Shown here: one piece after another, positions 1 to 6,935 of the stretch | Position numbering within the stretch: position 1 is the stretch's first letter | Layout of the letters: each line of letters begins with the position of its first letter | NCBI GenBank assembly: GCA_964429075.1 | Contig: CAYSBA010000065.1 | Coordinates: forward strand, 1 to 6,949 | DNA from: CAYSBA01 sp964429075 [NCBI: uncultured bacterium] | Lineage (GTDB): Bacteria > CAYSBA01 | DNA: 6,949 bases | Reading direction: 5' to 3' | Made by a program: the position numbers and the translations under genes | Notes under the pieces: generated by a model | Databases searched by the model: none | Told to the model about the DNA's origin: nothing | Seen by the model: only the letters and a program-made list of their open reading frames with translations

Positions 1-2547
1 GATGCATCAGCATCTTGTGATGATGGTCTATTCTGTAATGGCAAGGAGATCTGTAGGCAGGGAAGCTGCATTTCAACAACTCCGCCAGATTGTAACGATG
101 GGATAGATTGCACTGTCGATAGCTGTGATGAGAACACTAAGAGTTGTGTTCATACACCAGATGATACTGTCTGTGACGATGGGCTTTTCTGCAACGGTAA
201 AGAGACCTGCTCTCCAGATAACCCAAATGCAGATTCAAAGGGATGTATCGCAGGAGATAAACCCTGTATTGATGGGATAGCCTGTACTCAGGATATCTGT
301 AATGAAGATCAGGATACATGCCAGAACAACCCTGATGACACCAGATGCGACGATGGTATATTCTGTAATGGTAAGGAGGTCTGTGATCCCACAGATCAAA
401 GCAGTGATTCAAACGGATGTGTTCAGATACCAAGAGACTGTAACGACGGCATAGACTGTACAGCCGACAGCTGTGATGAGAATTCTAAGAGCTGCGTTCA
501 TACACCAGATGATAATATTTGCGATGATGGAGATTACTGCACAAAGGATATCTGCGATAGCCAAAATGGATGCTCCAATCCCTCCTGGACTGATCACGAT
601 AACGATGGCTATGTAGCATCACAGTGTTCTGGCAATGACTGTGATGATTCTGATCCTTCCATAAATCCAGGCGCACAGGAGGTTTGTGACAATGTAGATC
701 ATGATTGTGACGGAAACACCCTGAACGGATTTGATCTTAATACAGATGTTCACAACTGTGGCGCATGTGGCAACGACTGTACACTCCTTCCAAATGTAAC
801 GGGTAGCATTGTCTGCAGCAGTGGAAGCTGTTCATTCTCCTGTTTAGATGGATTTTCCGACTGTAACAACAATCCGTCAGATGGATGTGAGGTAAATCTT
901 AACAACGATCCCTACAACTGTGGGACCTGTAATAATGTATGCTCTTTTCCAAATGCATCACCACCACAGGGTTGTAACAATGGTAGCTGCTATCTTGCTC
1001 AATGTGATTGCTGGGATAGCAACAACTGTACAATTGGATGGGTTGATACCAATCAAAATCCACAGGATGGTTGTGAAAATCTAAGACCCACAGCAGCATT
1101 TTCTGCCAAAACAGATGTAAGAGCAGGAGATACAGTCGTACTTGACGGCTCTTCTTCAACTGATCCGTCTGATGACGGGACATCCGATGATACGCTACTT
1201 TATTCATGGAGGCTTATCTCCAAACCACAGGGTAGCAAAGTATTTCAAAATCCAGGGCAAAACGTCTATTCTTTATCAGACAACGAAAGCACAACCGCCT
1301 CTATGCCGGATTTTGTGCCGGATCTGCCCGGTAACTATGTCTGGGAGCTGGTTGTCTACGATGGCAGGAATGAGGCATCATGGAACAGTGTTAGAGTTAC
1401 TATAACGGCATACGGTTTTACACCCTTCTTTAACAACTCAAGTGGAGTTGATAAAGATAAGATAAACGACGTAAAGGATATTGATCTTATACAAAGTGGC
1501 GACTTTGGTGCAACAAGAGGGGTATGGCTTGCAACAAAACAGTATCTGTGGCTCTATGATTACGATACTGATTCTTTTATAGAGGCCTGTAAATATATTT
1601 CACCAAACAATTATGGCGACTGCAGGAGTAACTACTATTCACAGGAACTGGCAACATTAATAAGAGACCCCTTTCACTCTGTGCTCTTTGGAGCAAATAA
1701 GGACGTAAATGGCATTAACGTATTAAATCTAAGGACCCTTGACATACTGCGTTTTGACATGAGAAGCCATCTCAGTCTACCTCCCTGGAAGATGAGGGAT
1801 ATGGCAGCCGATTTGAGCAGATCAGGTTCTCTTGGTGACTACCTGTACGGTGAAATTATGATAGGTACTTCTGAAGATGCTGCAGCCTTTGATCAGAACA
1901 CCTATAGGACATATGGAGATTTTGATTTCTCTACCTCAAATGCATATAGTAATGACTCAGACGACATACGGGCAGTTGAAGTTGATCCTGATCATGCAAT
2001 GATAGCAGGTAACGACCGCCTCTATCGGTGTGTGTATGAAGGATATATATACAACCGTTGCGACCCCAATGACTGTGTATGTGGCCCAATGTACTGTGAT
2101 AAGGCACAGCATCCTGAATGTTTTCCAAATTCTGCAGTAGATGTATGGCAAAACACCAAAGATAGTATACTTGCTATTGATATTAAAAATGTGGGTGGTA
2201 CACTCTATCTTGCAGTAGGGTCTGATGGCAATGGCGCAGCCTACTGGCTGGTAGATGGCTGGCCTCCATCCAGAATCGAATACCTAAATACCAGTAACGG
2301 AATGCCTTCTAATGTGGTAAAGGATGTATATATCGATGATACTGGAGATATCTGGATGGCAACAGATAATGGCCTTGCCAGATACAAACAGGATAAAAAT
2401 TTCGTATTTGTATACACCAAAAATGAACATTTTCTCTCAAAAGACAAGATAAATGCAGTTGTAGTTGATGAAAACAGCCAGTGGGTATGGGTGGCCATTG
2501 GTGGCAACGACACTACTGCTGGAGTCTGTGCAATCGTCCTGCCATAA
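1..2547 (+). CDS. Cys-rich modular extracellular protein with MopE-type motif, PKD-like domain and C-terminal beta-propeller (5' end outside window)
   Basis: The frame is open from base 1 to TAA at 2545-2547 (848 residues visible); start and signal peptide lie upstream of the window. An internal ATG at 1303 falls inside a domain and is not the start. Modules in order, numbered from base 1: three tandem 8-Cys repeats (residues 6-173) and a partial fourth (174-194); a MopE-like putative metal-binding stretch (198-239) with DHDNDGY, NDCDDSDPSINPGAQEVCD and DHDCDG; a Cys-rich section with two NCGxC motifs (252-260, 306-314); a PKD-like domain (362-470) with VVLDGSSSTDPSDD, LLYSWRL and LPGNYVWELVVYDG; then about 370 residues of beta-propeller blades such as GVWLATKQYLWLYD (507-520) and GDIWMATDNGLARY (782-795), like two-component-regulator propeller repeats. 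The propeller contains a six-Cys insertion (677-707). No sorting tail is seen: the protein ends in AIVLP. Such architectures are known from surface or secreted proteins; adhesion, metal binding or ligand sensing is inference. It converges on the protease gene and overlaps it by 35 bp. Confidence 0.9.
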   Translation, partial: DASASCDDGLFCNGKEICRQGSCISTTPPDCNDGIDCTVDSCDENTKSCVHTPDDTVCDDGLFCNGKETCSPDNPNADSKGCIAGDKPCIDGIACTQDICNEDQDTCQNNPDDTRCDDGIFCNGKEVCDPTDQSSDSNGCVQIPRDCNDGIDCTADSCDENSKSCVHTPDDNICDDGDYCTKDICDSQNGCSNPSWTDHDNDGYVASQCSGNDCDDSDPSINPGAQEVCDNVDHDCDGNTLNGFDLNTDVHNCGACGNDCTLLPNVTGSIVCSSGSCSFSCLDGFSDCNNNPSDGCEVNLNNDPYNCGTCNNVCSFPNASPPQGCNNGSCYLAQCDCWDSNNCTIGWVDTNQNPQDGCENLRPTAAFSAKTDVRAGDTVVLDGSSSTDPSDDGTSDDTLLYSWRLISKPQGSKVFQNPGQNVYSLSDNESTTASMPDFVPDLPGNYVWELVVYDGRNEASWNSVRVTITAYGFTPFFNNSSGVDKDKINDVKDIDLIQSGDFGATRGVWLATKQYLWLYDYDTDSFIEACKYISPNNYGDCRSNYYSQELATLIRDPFHSVLFGANKDVNGINVLNLRTLDILRFDMRSHLSLPPWKMRDMAADLSRSGSLGDYLYGEIMIGTSEDAAAFDQNTYRTYGDFDFSTSNAYSNDSDDIRAVEVDPDHAMIAGNDRLYRCVYEGYIYNRCDPNDCVCGPMYCDKAQHPECFPNSAVDVWQNTKDSILAIDIKNVGGTLYLAVGSDGNGAAYWLVDGWPPSRIEYLNTSNGMPSNVVKDVYIDDTGDIWMATDNGLARYKQDKNFVFVYTKNEHFLSKDKINAVVVDENSQWVWVAIGGNDTTAGVCAIVLP
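16..582 (+). repeat. Tandem in-frame 8-Cys repeats (three full units and one partial)
   Basis: Units at 16-171 (52 codons), 172-345 (58 codons) and 346-519 (58 codons), then a partial unit at 520-582. Each full unit has eight Cys in the order CDDGxFCNGKExC, one Cys, CxDGIxCTxDxC, one Cys, and ends in xPDDxxC leading into the next unit. The second halves of units 1 and 3 (88-183 and 436-531) match at 28 of 32 residues, while the middle unit is diverged there. The partial unit keeps four Cys and runs straight into the MopE-like motif. The even Cys count per unit suits internal disulfides in an exported protein, which is inference. Confidence 0.9.
592..717 (+). other. MopE-like putative metal-binding motif inside the Cys-rich gene
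   Basis: Encoded residues 198-239 hold an Asp-rich DHDNDGY loop, then DCDDSDPSINPGAQEVCD and DHDCDG. This is the pattern catalogued as a putative metal-binding motif in MopE-like proteins and repeated in many myxobacterial and deltaproteobacterial surface proteins. There is one copy here. The DxDxDG spacing is also dockerin- or EF-hand-like, so calcium is as plausible as copper; the metal cannot be told from sequence. Confidence 0.8.
2513..2547. other. Tail-to-tail overlap of the convergent Cys-rich and protease genes
   Basis: The last 35 bp of the plus-strand gene (final propeller strand, ending AIVLP) are also the last 35 bp of the minus-strand protease gene (its basic RLHRLQQ end and TAG). 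No intrinsic terminator lies between the genes. The only perfect stem nearby, GATCAA-AGA-TTGATC at 2570-2584, is inside protease coding sequence and has no T-run. Opposing transcripts would therefore overlap at their 3' ends. Confidence 0.9.
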
Positions 2548-4252
2548 GGAAAAATAAAAGGATAAATATGATCAAAGATTGATCTATAGATGTTACATTA
2601 CATCCACAGCCCTCTTTTTGCGCTGCTTTTGAATCACTCTTGAACTTTACAAGTAGGCCTTTACATTCACCTGCACCATCACAGATATCGCCTCTTGTAT
2701 CTGGATTACCATCGTCACAGGGTGTACCCTCCCGAGCAAACTCATAGATACACCCCCCAAGTCCATCACATTCAGAAGAGAGGATACAATCTGATGTAGG
2801 CTTGCAAGAATAGGCTGTCCCAGCACAGGTACCATCATCATTACATACATCTTCTTTTGTGCAGGGATTTCTATCCGAACACCTTTTGCCTGCATCCTGG
2901 GATGTCTTGCAGGGGAAGTACTCCTGATAAAGAAAATCAAATATCTTTTTTAGATCTAGCCTAGGAAGTACTCCAACAGAATCATATCCTGTATCAACAG
3001 AGACTCCATTAGTAATTATTATATCCTCAATATCTTCTGGAGAAAGTGAAGGCTCAAAATCCAGCATAAGAGCAGCTGCCCCAGCGGCCATTGGAGTTGC
3101 CTGACTTGTCCCTGTCATCGCAATAAATGCTGCGCCCAAGATATCGCAGGAACGAATATTAACCCCTGGTGCAAGAAGATCAAGACAGAGATTTATGTTT
3201 GTAAAGCAGGTTATCATATCAGCCTGGGTAGTTTCATCAAAACAGATCTGATCTCCTGTTACAGGGTCTATGTAATAGCCATCGTCAGGCTCTCTACCAT
3301 AGTCCATATCGTAGACCGCACCTACAGATACCGTAGAGTTCAGACAACCAGGAAGACTCAATGCCCCCCTGTATCCCTCGTTGCCTGCTGCAGCAAAATT
3401 AACAATACCTGCTTCTTTCAGATTTGTATAGGCCTCAGAAAGAAGTTCTGCCCAGCTATCTTCTGTATCGCAGGGACAATCTTTATAACCCTCCACACTA
3501 CCGAGACTCGAATTAGAGACGAGGAGCTGTGGATAGGTCTCTTTTTTTAAAACCGCATCATCTATCGCCATTGCCCAGTCGCTTATATATCCGTAGCCAC
3601 TATCATCAAGGACCTTGTAGATCAAAAGGGTAGCCCCTGGTGCAATCCCTACTGGTGCAATCTTTCCTGCTCCAGCTATTATACCCGCAACATTTGTGCC
3701 GTGTCCATGACCATCTTCGATGTTTAAACCCTTTTGTTGATTTAAAAAGCTACCTCCTGTTAAAATCCTACCTTCGAAATCTGGATGATCTGTATCTATT
3801 CCTGTATCAAAGACTGCAACCATTATGCCACTTCCATCTACTCCATATTCTCTCCTTGTTTCATTTGCACCAATAAAAGGACCTGCCTGCGCCATCGATA
3901 CCCTGATGCGCCTGTCTGTAATCACATTCTTTACATACGGATTTTTAAGAAGCTCCACTTTTGCATTTCTGTCTACCCATCCAGTCAGTGCAAAAATTGT
4001 GCTGAAAAGATAGACCGGTTTAAAGGTCCCTTTTGAGATGGATCCAATAACACTTTTTTGTATCTTTCTTATTCTTTTTATCCTCTCTTCTGCATAGAGA
4101 GGCCTTATCTTGTTTACCTCAGGATCCTTTTTTAGAAGGACTATCACATACTGAAGATCCTGGTCTTGTTTTGCAACAATGTGTTGTGACCGGAATAAAA
4201 AAGATACCAGAACTATGAAAAAAATTATATGACCGATCTTTATCTTATTCAT
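2513..4252 (-). CDS. Secreted S8 (subtilisin-like) serine protease with Cys-rich module and MYXO-CTERM-like sorting tail
   Basis: From the ATG at 4252-4250 the product is 579 residues; stop TAG at 2515-2513. A TTG two codons upstream is possible, but the ATG gives a clean signal peptide (MNKIKI, hydrophobic IIFFIVLVSFLF, likely cleavage IVA/KQ after residue 27). Residues ~34-118 look like an I9-type propeptide, opening with YVIVLLKKDPEV. The S8 domain spans ~126-441 with Asp149 (VFDTGID), His184 (GHGTNVAG), oxyanion Asn291 (AAAGNEG) and Ser383 (GTSQATPMAAG), so it is predicted active. Residues 448-531 are Cys-rich and related in style to the plus-strand neighbour (PCTKEDVC, TPCDDGNPDTRGDIC). 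The tail is CGC at 549-551, a hydrophobic helix ~559-571 and Arg573/Arg576, as in MYXO-CTERM surface-sorting signals. The start overlaps the upstream gene's stop by 8 bp and has no clear Shine-Dalgarno sequence, suggesting translational coupling. The substrate is unknown; self-processing and cleavage of surface proteins are both plausible. Confidence 0.93.
   Translation of the reverse strand: MNKIKIGHIIFFIVLVSFLFRSQHIVAKQDQDLQYVIVLLKKDPEVNKIRPLYAEERIKRIRKIQKSVIGSISKGTFKPVYLFSTIFALTGWVDRNAKVELLKNPYVKNVITDRRIRVSMAQAGPFIGANETRREYGVDGSGIMVAVFDTGIDTDHPDFEGRILTGGSFLNQQKGLNIEDGHGHGTNVAGIIAGAGKIAPVGIAPGATLLIYKVLDDSGYGYISDWAMAIDDAVLKKETYPQLLVSNSSLGSVEGYKDCPCDTEDSWAELLSEAYTNLKEAGIVNFAAAGNEGYRGALSLPGCLNSTVSVGAVYDMDYGREPDDGYYIDPVTGDQICFDETTQADMITCFTNINLCLDLLAPGVNIRSCDILGAAFIAMTGTSQATPMAAGAAALMLDFEPSLSPEDIEDIIITNGVSVDTGYDSVGVLPRLDLKKIFDFLYQEYFPCKTSQDAGKRCSDRNPCTKEDVCNDDGTCAGTAYSCKPTSDCILSSECDGLGGCIYEFAREGTPCDDGNPDTRGDICDGAGECKGLLVKFKSDSKAAQKEGCGCNVTSIDQSLIIFILLFFLMAGRLHRLQQ
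4245..4252 (-). promoter_or_regulatory. 8-bp stop/start overlap (ATGAATAA), probable translational coupling
   Basis: On the minus strand the end of the nucleotidase-like gene reads GTG GAT GAA TAA, and the protease ATG lies inside it as GATGAATAAG. The ~30 bases before the ATG contain no AGGAGG-like element, so the protease is probably translated by ribosomes finishing the upstream gene. This supports one transcript and a fixed ratio of the two products. Confidence 0.65.
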
Positions 4253-6716
4253 CCACAAAAAACTTTATAAATCGACTGTAACTCAATTTTAGTCCAGCAG
4301 AATAGCTGACAAGAGGATGGGCTGTACTCTTTACACGTCCTCTTATCCAGTGAACCTCAACAAAGATCTCTGCCCACAGGTCCTTTTTTATCTTTGTGGA
4401 AAAGTTAAAACCAGCATTTGCCTTGAGGCCGAGATCTGATTCTGTATCACTCTCTGGATGCGGAAATAAATAAAGGATTGTGGAATATAGCTTAACTGTA
4501 TTTTTTCCAAACTTTTTTCTATGCAAGATGTTTGCGGTAAAACCAAAATCTGTTTTTTTTGACGCATTGGACAGATCTTTATAGAGTACAAATGCCAGCT
4601 TATACTTAGAGTATCCGTCCAGAAGGTCAAAGATGACACCGTTGTCCAGGTGAAGTCTCTTTTCTTTCTCAAGTCCGACCTGAGGAGTAAATTCTGTATC
4701 AAGGATAATATCTGTATAGGGAGTCAATCTAAAAAAAGAAAAGGATATGGCCTCTGCGTAATTGTGAATGAACTCCGCTGTATAGATAAGATCATCCTGG
4801 GTCTCCTGTACTTCGTCTGTTAAGATAGTTTTGCCAAAATCTGCATCAAGTCTTAAAGAGAGGTCAAAAATGCTATTAGCAAAGCCTGCTAAAATTGTCC
4901 CAACAAATCTGTATGCAAGGCTGTTTTCTGTGGTCGCCCAAACATCACCTATCTTTTTGTAGGCATCGTTGTTCAAAAGGTTTTTATAACTGTCAAAGGT
5001 TAAACCTATATCATCTAGATTGAGGTAAAATCTTGACCGCGGTAAAAAACCAAAATCTCTGTTGATAATCCTTAAAATGTAACTTTTCTTTTTAGAAGAC
5101 AGAAAATCCAGCACAAGACTCTTCAGGCTCACTCTTTCTCCACTCTTATCTTTTTTCAACTCTCCATTTTTGATGCTGAACATCTCCCATCTATCTGCAA
5201 TCTTTGAAAGGTAAGATGAACCCTCAATCTCTTTTGCCAGATCCATTGTTGTTGCAAGCTGATAAAATTGTTTTTTATCAATACGCATTCCATCTATTCG
5301 GTTTGTCTTTTTGTGATAACCCTGCACAAAATCTTTTTTGTGTTTTTTTAAAAAATTAAAAAGAGCATCACCCCTGATTCGGTAAATAACAATATCACCA
5401 AGATCTGAAAGATTTGATGCAAAGAAAAGACCACTGTAGGGCGGACTCATCTCCATTGAAAGGTCAAAAGAGGGTATAAGTGCCACATCAGAAGAGCTTG
5501 CAACGAGAAGTATCCTTGCTGCCACATTGCCAGGATGGACTCTCTTTTTAATGGGTAGGTCCTGCATGGATGATAATATTCTATAGGCCTTGATACGTAT
5601 TTTAAATACCCTGTCTCTTAAATCCTTATCAACAGGGCTATCCGGCCTGATTGAAAATGCATCAATCTTGACTGATAATAGTCCATCCTTTTCGGTTATA
5701 CCAAAAAGGTATACCATGCCGTAGTGCAGAACTACATCGAGTGGTGTATCTGTTGTAAGAACAGCATCCTGTCGCAGATCTTTCTCTGATAGATATGGCA
5801 ATCTCGATGATACAAGATGAATAATATACCTCTGGATACATGAATCATCGGGATCTTTGCAGAATATAAAATTAAGTTCTGGTCTTTTGTTATCTTTTTT
5901 AATGAACATATATACACCATCTGCCAATTCTTTTTTTTGTGATTTTAATAAGACAAGATTTGGCGACTCGTCTACAAAGGTTTGATCAATCCTCTCATTC
6001 TTCCCCGGAAACATGAAGACCTTTGTGCCAAGGGAATTTAACAAATTGATATCATTTTTTCTCTGCAAAGATAATCTTTTTTCTTTGTAAAAGCTTTTAC
6101 CATCAATATTGTTGCCAAGTGTCAACACGAACCTGGGATCATATCTTTTGACAAGCTCCTTTAAACGATAAGCCACCCTTGATCCTTCACTCCATGGCAA
6201 TGATATGCTGTAACACAAGAATGAATCCTCAGATTTATATACCTCTGTGATCTGTACATATAGAAGTTCTGAAAAATCCCCCGGATTAGGTTGAATATGC
6301 TGACGATCGGGTCTAAAAAGATAGATCCCATCTTCTGATTCAAGATATTCTGTTTGTATCTGGTCGTTTAAAATCTTCTTTGTGCAAAATCTTTCAAAAA
6401 AATGATCCTTTGAAAAAAAGGCACTTTTCGTTTTTTTCTTAATTGTATCTTTTTCGTGGTATCGTTCTAAATCTTTCATAACAAAATATGAATTTCCATT
6501 ATAAATGACAAATGGGCCAAGCCGCTTTATATTAAAACTGTAATTATTCTTCTTTAAAAAGGATAGAAGATCTTCATCTCTCTTTTTGAAAAAGACACCA
6601 GATGCCCTCATGCCTTCGGGAAGGACAACAAAATTTAACCTCTCATTAGCATTGGTCTCAAAAACAAACTGAAATAGGATGAAGAAAACTATTATTAGAA
6701 TAAGCCCTTTTCTCAT
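4245..6716 (-). CDS. Secreted 5'-nucleotidase-like protein lacking catalytic motifs, with putative C-terminal outer-membrane beta-barrel
   Basis: From the ATG at 6716-6714 the product is 823 residues; stop TAA at 4247-4245. An upstream in-frame TTG at 6752 would add 12 residues, but the ATG puts a classic signal peptide at the N-terminus (MRKG, hydrophobic LILIIVFFILFQFVF, likely cleavage TNA/NE after residue 23). Neither start has a good Shine-Dalgarno sequence. Residues ~151-242 follow the layout of a 5'-nucleotidase metallophosphatase domain: LLYVQITE where TNDxHG is expected, EGSRVAYRLKELVKRYDPRF like the helix before motif II, LGNNIDGKS for GDxxxGS, and FPGKNE for GNHE. Residues ~393-498 resemble the 5'-nucleotidase C-terminal domain (NVAARILLVASSSDVALIPS, IVIYRIRGDALFNFLKKH, IDGMRIDKKQFYQLATTMD), but NxGGxR and PFGN are absent. 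Residues ~561-823 are alternating hydrophobic/polar strands with charged turns, ending SYSRFIKFFVDE, as in outer-membrane barrels. Catalysis is unlikely; a binding, scaffold or transport role is inference. Probably first gene of an operon with the protease. The nucleotidase relation was recognised by eye; the barrel call is weaker. Confidence 0.85.
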   Translation of the reverse strand: MRKGLILIIVFFILFQFVFETNANERLNFVVLPEGMRASGVFFKKRDEDLLSFLKKNNYSFNIKRLGPFVIYNGNSYFVMKDLERYHEKDTIKKKTKSAFFSKDHFFERFCTKKILNDQIQTEYLESEDGIYLFRPDRQHIQPNPGDFSELLYVQITEVYKSEDSFLCYSISLPWSEGSRVAYRLKELVKRYDPRFVLTLGNNIDGKSFYKEKRLSLQRKNDINLLNSLGTKVFMFPGKNERIDQTFVDESPNLVLLKSQKKELADGVYMFIKKDNKRPELNFIFCKDPDDSCIQRYIIHLVSSRLPYLSEKDLRQDAVLTTDTPLDVVLHYGMVYLFGITEKDGLLSVKIDAFSIRPDSPVDKDLRDRVFKIRIKAYRILSSMQDLPIKKRVHPGNVAARILLVASSSDVALIPSFDLSMEMSPPYSGLFFASNLSDLGDIVIYRIRGDALFNFLKKHKKDFVQGYHKKTNRIDGMRIDKKQFYQLATTMDLAKEIEGSSYLSKIADRWEMFSIKNGELKKDKSGERVSLKSLVLDFLSSKKKSYILRIINRDFGFLPRSRFYLNLDDIGLTFDSYKNLLNNDAYKKIGDVWATTENSLAYRFVGTILAGFANSIFDLSLRLDADFGKTILTDEVQETQDDLIYTAEFIHNYAEAISFSFFRLTPYTDIILDTEFTPQVGLEKEKRLHLDNGVIFDLLDGYSKYKLAFVLYKDLSNASKKTDFGFTANILHRKKFGKNTVKLYSTILYLFPHPESDTESDLGLKANAGFNFSTKIKKDLWAEIFVEVHWIRGRVKSTAHPLVSYSAGLKLSYSRFIKFFVDE

Positions 6717-6763
6717 TTGGGATAATTTATTATAAAAATCCACATAGCGCAAGGATAGAGATG

Positions 6764-6826
6764 TTAGAGATAAGACATCACTGTTGGGCAGGAAAAAGAA
6801 CGGATATCAGAATAGATATAAGACAT
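6764..6826. repeat. Direct repeat pair around ATAAGACAT, 48 bp apart
   Basis: TTAGAGATAAGACAT (6764-6778) and ATAGATATAAGACAT (6812-6826) match at 13 of 15 positions. They lie about 50 and 100 bp upstream of the chosen start of the minus-strand operon. On the minus strand each reads ATGTCTTAT followed by a CT/TA-rich stretch. They could be regulator-binding sites or chance; there is no independent support. Confidence 0.35.
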
Positions 6827-6858
6827 GAAGGATACTGCTTTTATCCAGGATTAGTACC

Positions 6859-6878
6859 TGTGTAAAATGTTGTGTAAA
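6859..6878. repeat. Two direct copies of TGTGTAAA, 12 bp apart
   Basis: TGTGTAAA occurs at 6859-6866 and 6871-6878, in direct orientation, about one DNA turn apart (minus strand: TTTACACA twice). Tandem half-sites at this spacing can be operators. TTTACACAA also resembles terminal repeats of some IS256-family elements. Neither reading can be confirmed from the bases shown. Confidence 0.3.
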
Positions 6879-6920
6879 GTCAAAATTTAAAGATTGATGA
6901 GAGTGCAAATAACTTCAGCA

Positions 6921-6935
6921 GTGGTTTTCAACCAC
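6921..6935. repeat. Perfect 6-bp inverted repeat GTGGTT-TTC-AACCAC near the right edge
   Basis: The stem is 6921-6926 paired with 6930-6935, with a 3-base loop. No T-run follows on either strand, so it is not a typical intrinsic terminator. It may be an operator-like palindrome, part of an element continuing beyond the window, or chance. Confidence 0.35.

Noticed and set aside
137-676. Three minus-strand open frames opposite the Cys-rich repeats
   Set aside because: They are antisense shadows: their His/Tyr/Arg-rich repeats mirror the Cys/Asp repeats of the plus-strand gene.
1303-1305. ATG as the start of a separate propeller gene
   Set aside because: The frame is open from base 1 and the ATG falls within the PKD-like domain, so it is an internal Met.
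1142-1405. 87-codon plus-strand frame
   Set aside because: Out of frame with the PKD-like region, which clearly codes in the main frame.
2570-2584. GATCAA-AGA-TTGATC hairpin as a transcription terminator between the convergent genes
   Set aside because: It lies inside the protease coding region, is AT-rich, and has no T-run on either side.
3640-4036. Plus-strand frames opposite the protease
   Set aside because: They lie opposite the S8 propeptide and catalytic Asp/His region and have no recognisable protein features.
4388-4702. 104-codon minus-strand frame
   Set aside because: Entirely inside the nucleotidase-like gene in another frame, with no domain or signal; a shadow.
6764-6826. 20-codon minus-strand frame from ATG 6826 (MSYIYSDIRS...MSYL) as a leader peptide
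   Set aside because: No ribosome-binding site, no regulatory codon run, and no attenuator hairpin after it; the repeated MSY comes only from the 48-bp direct repeat.
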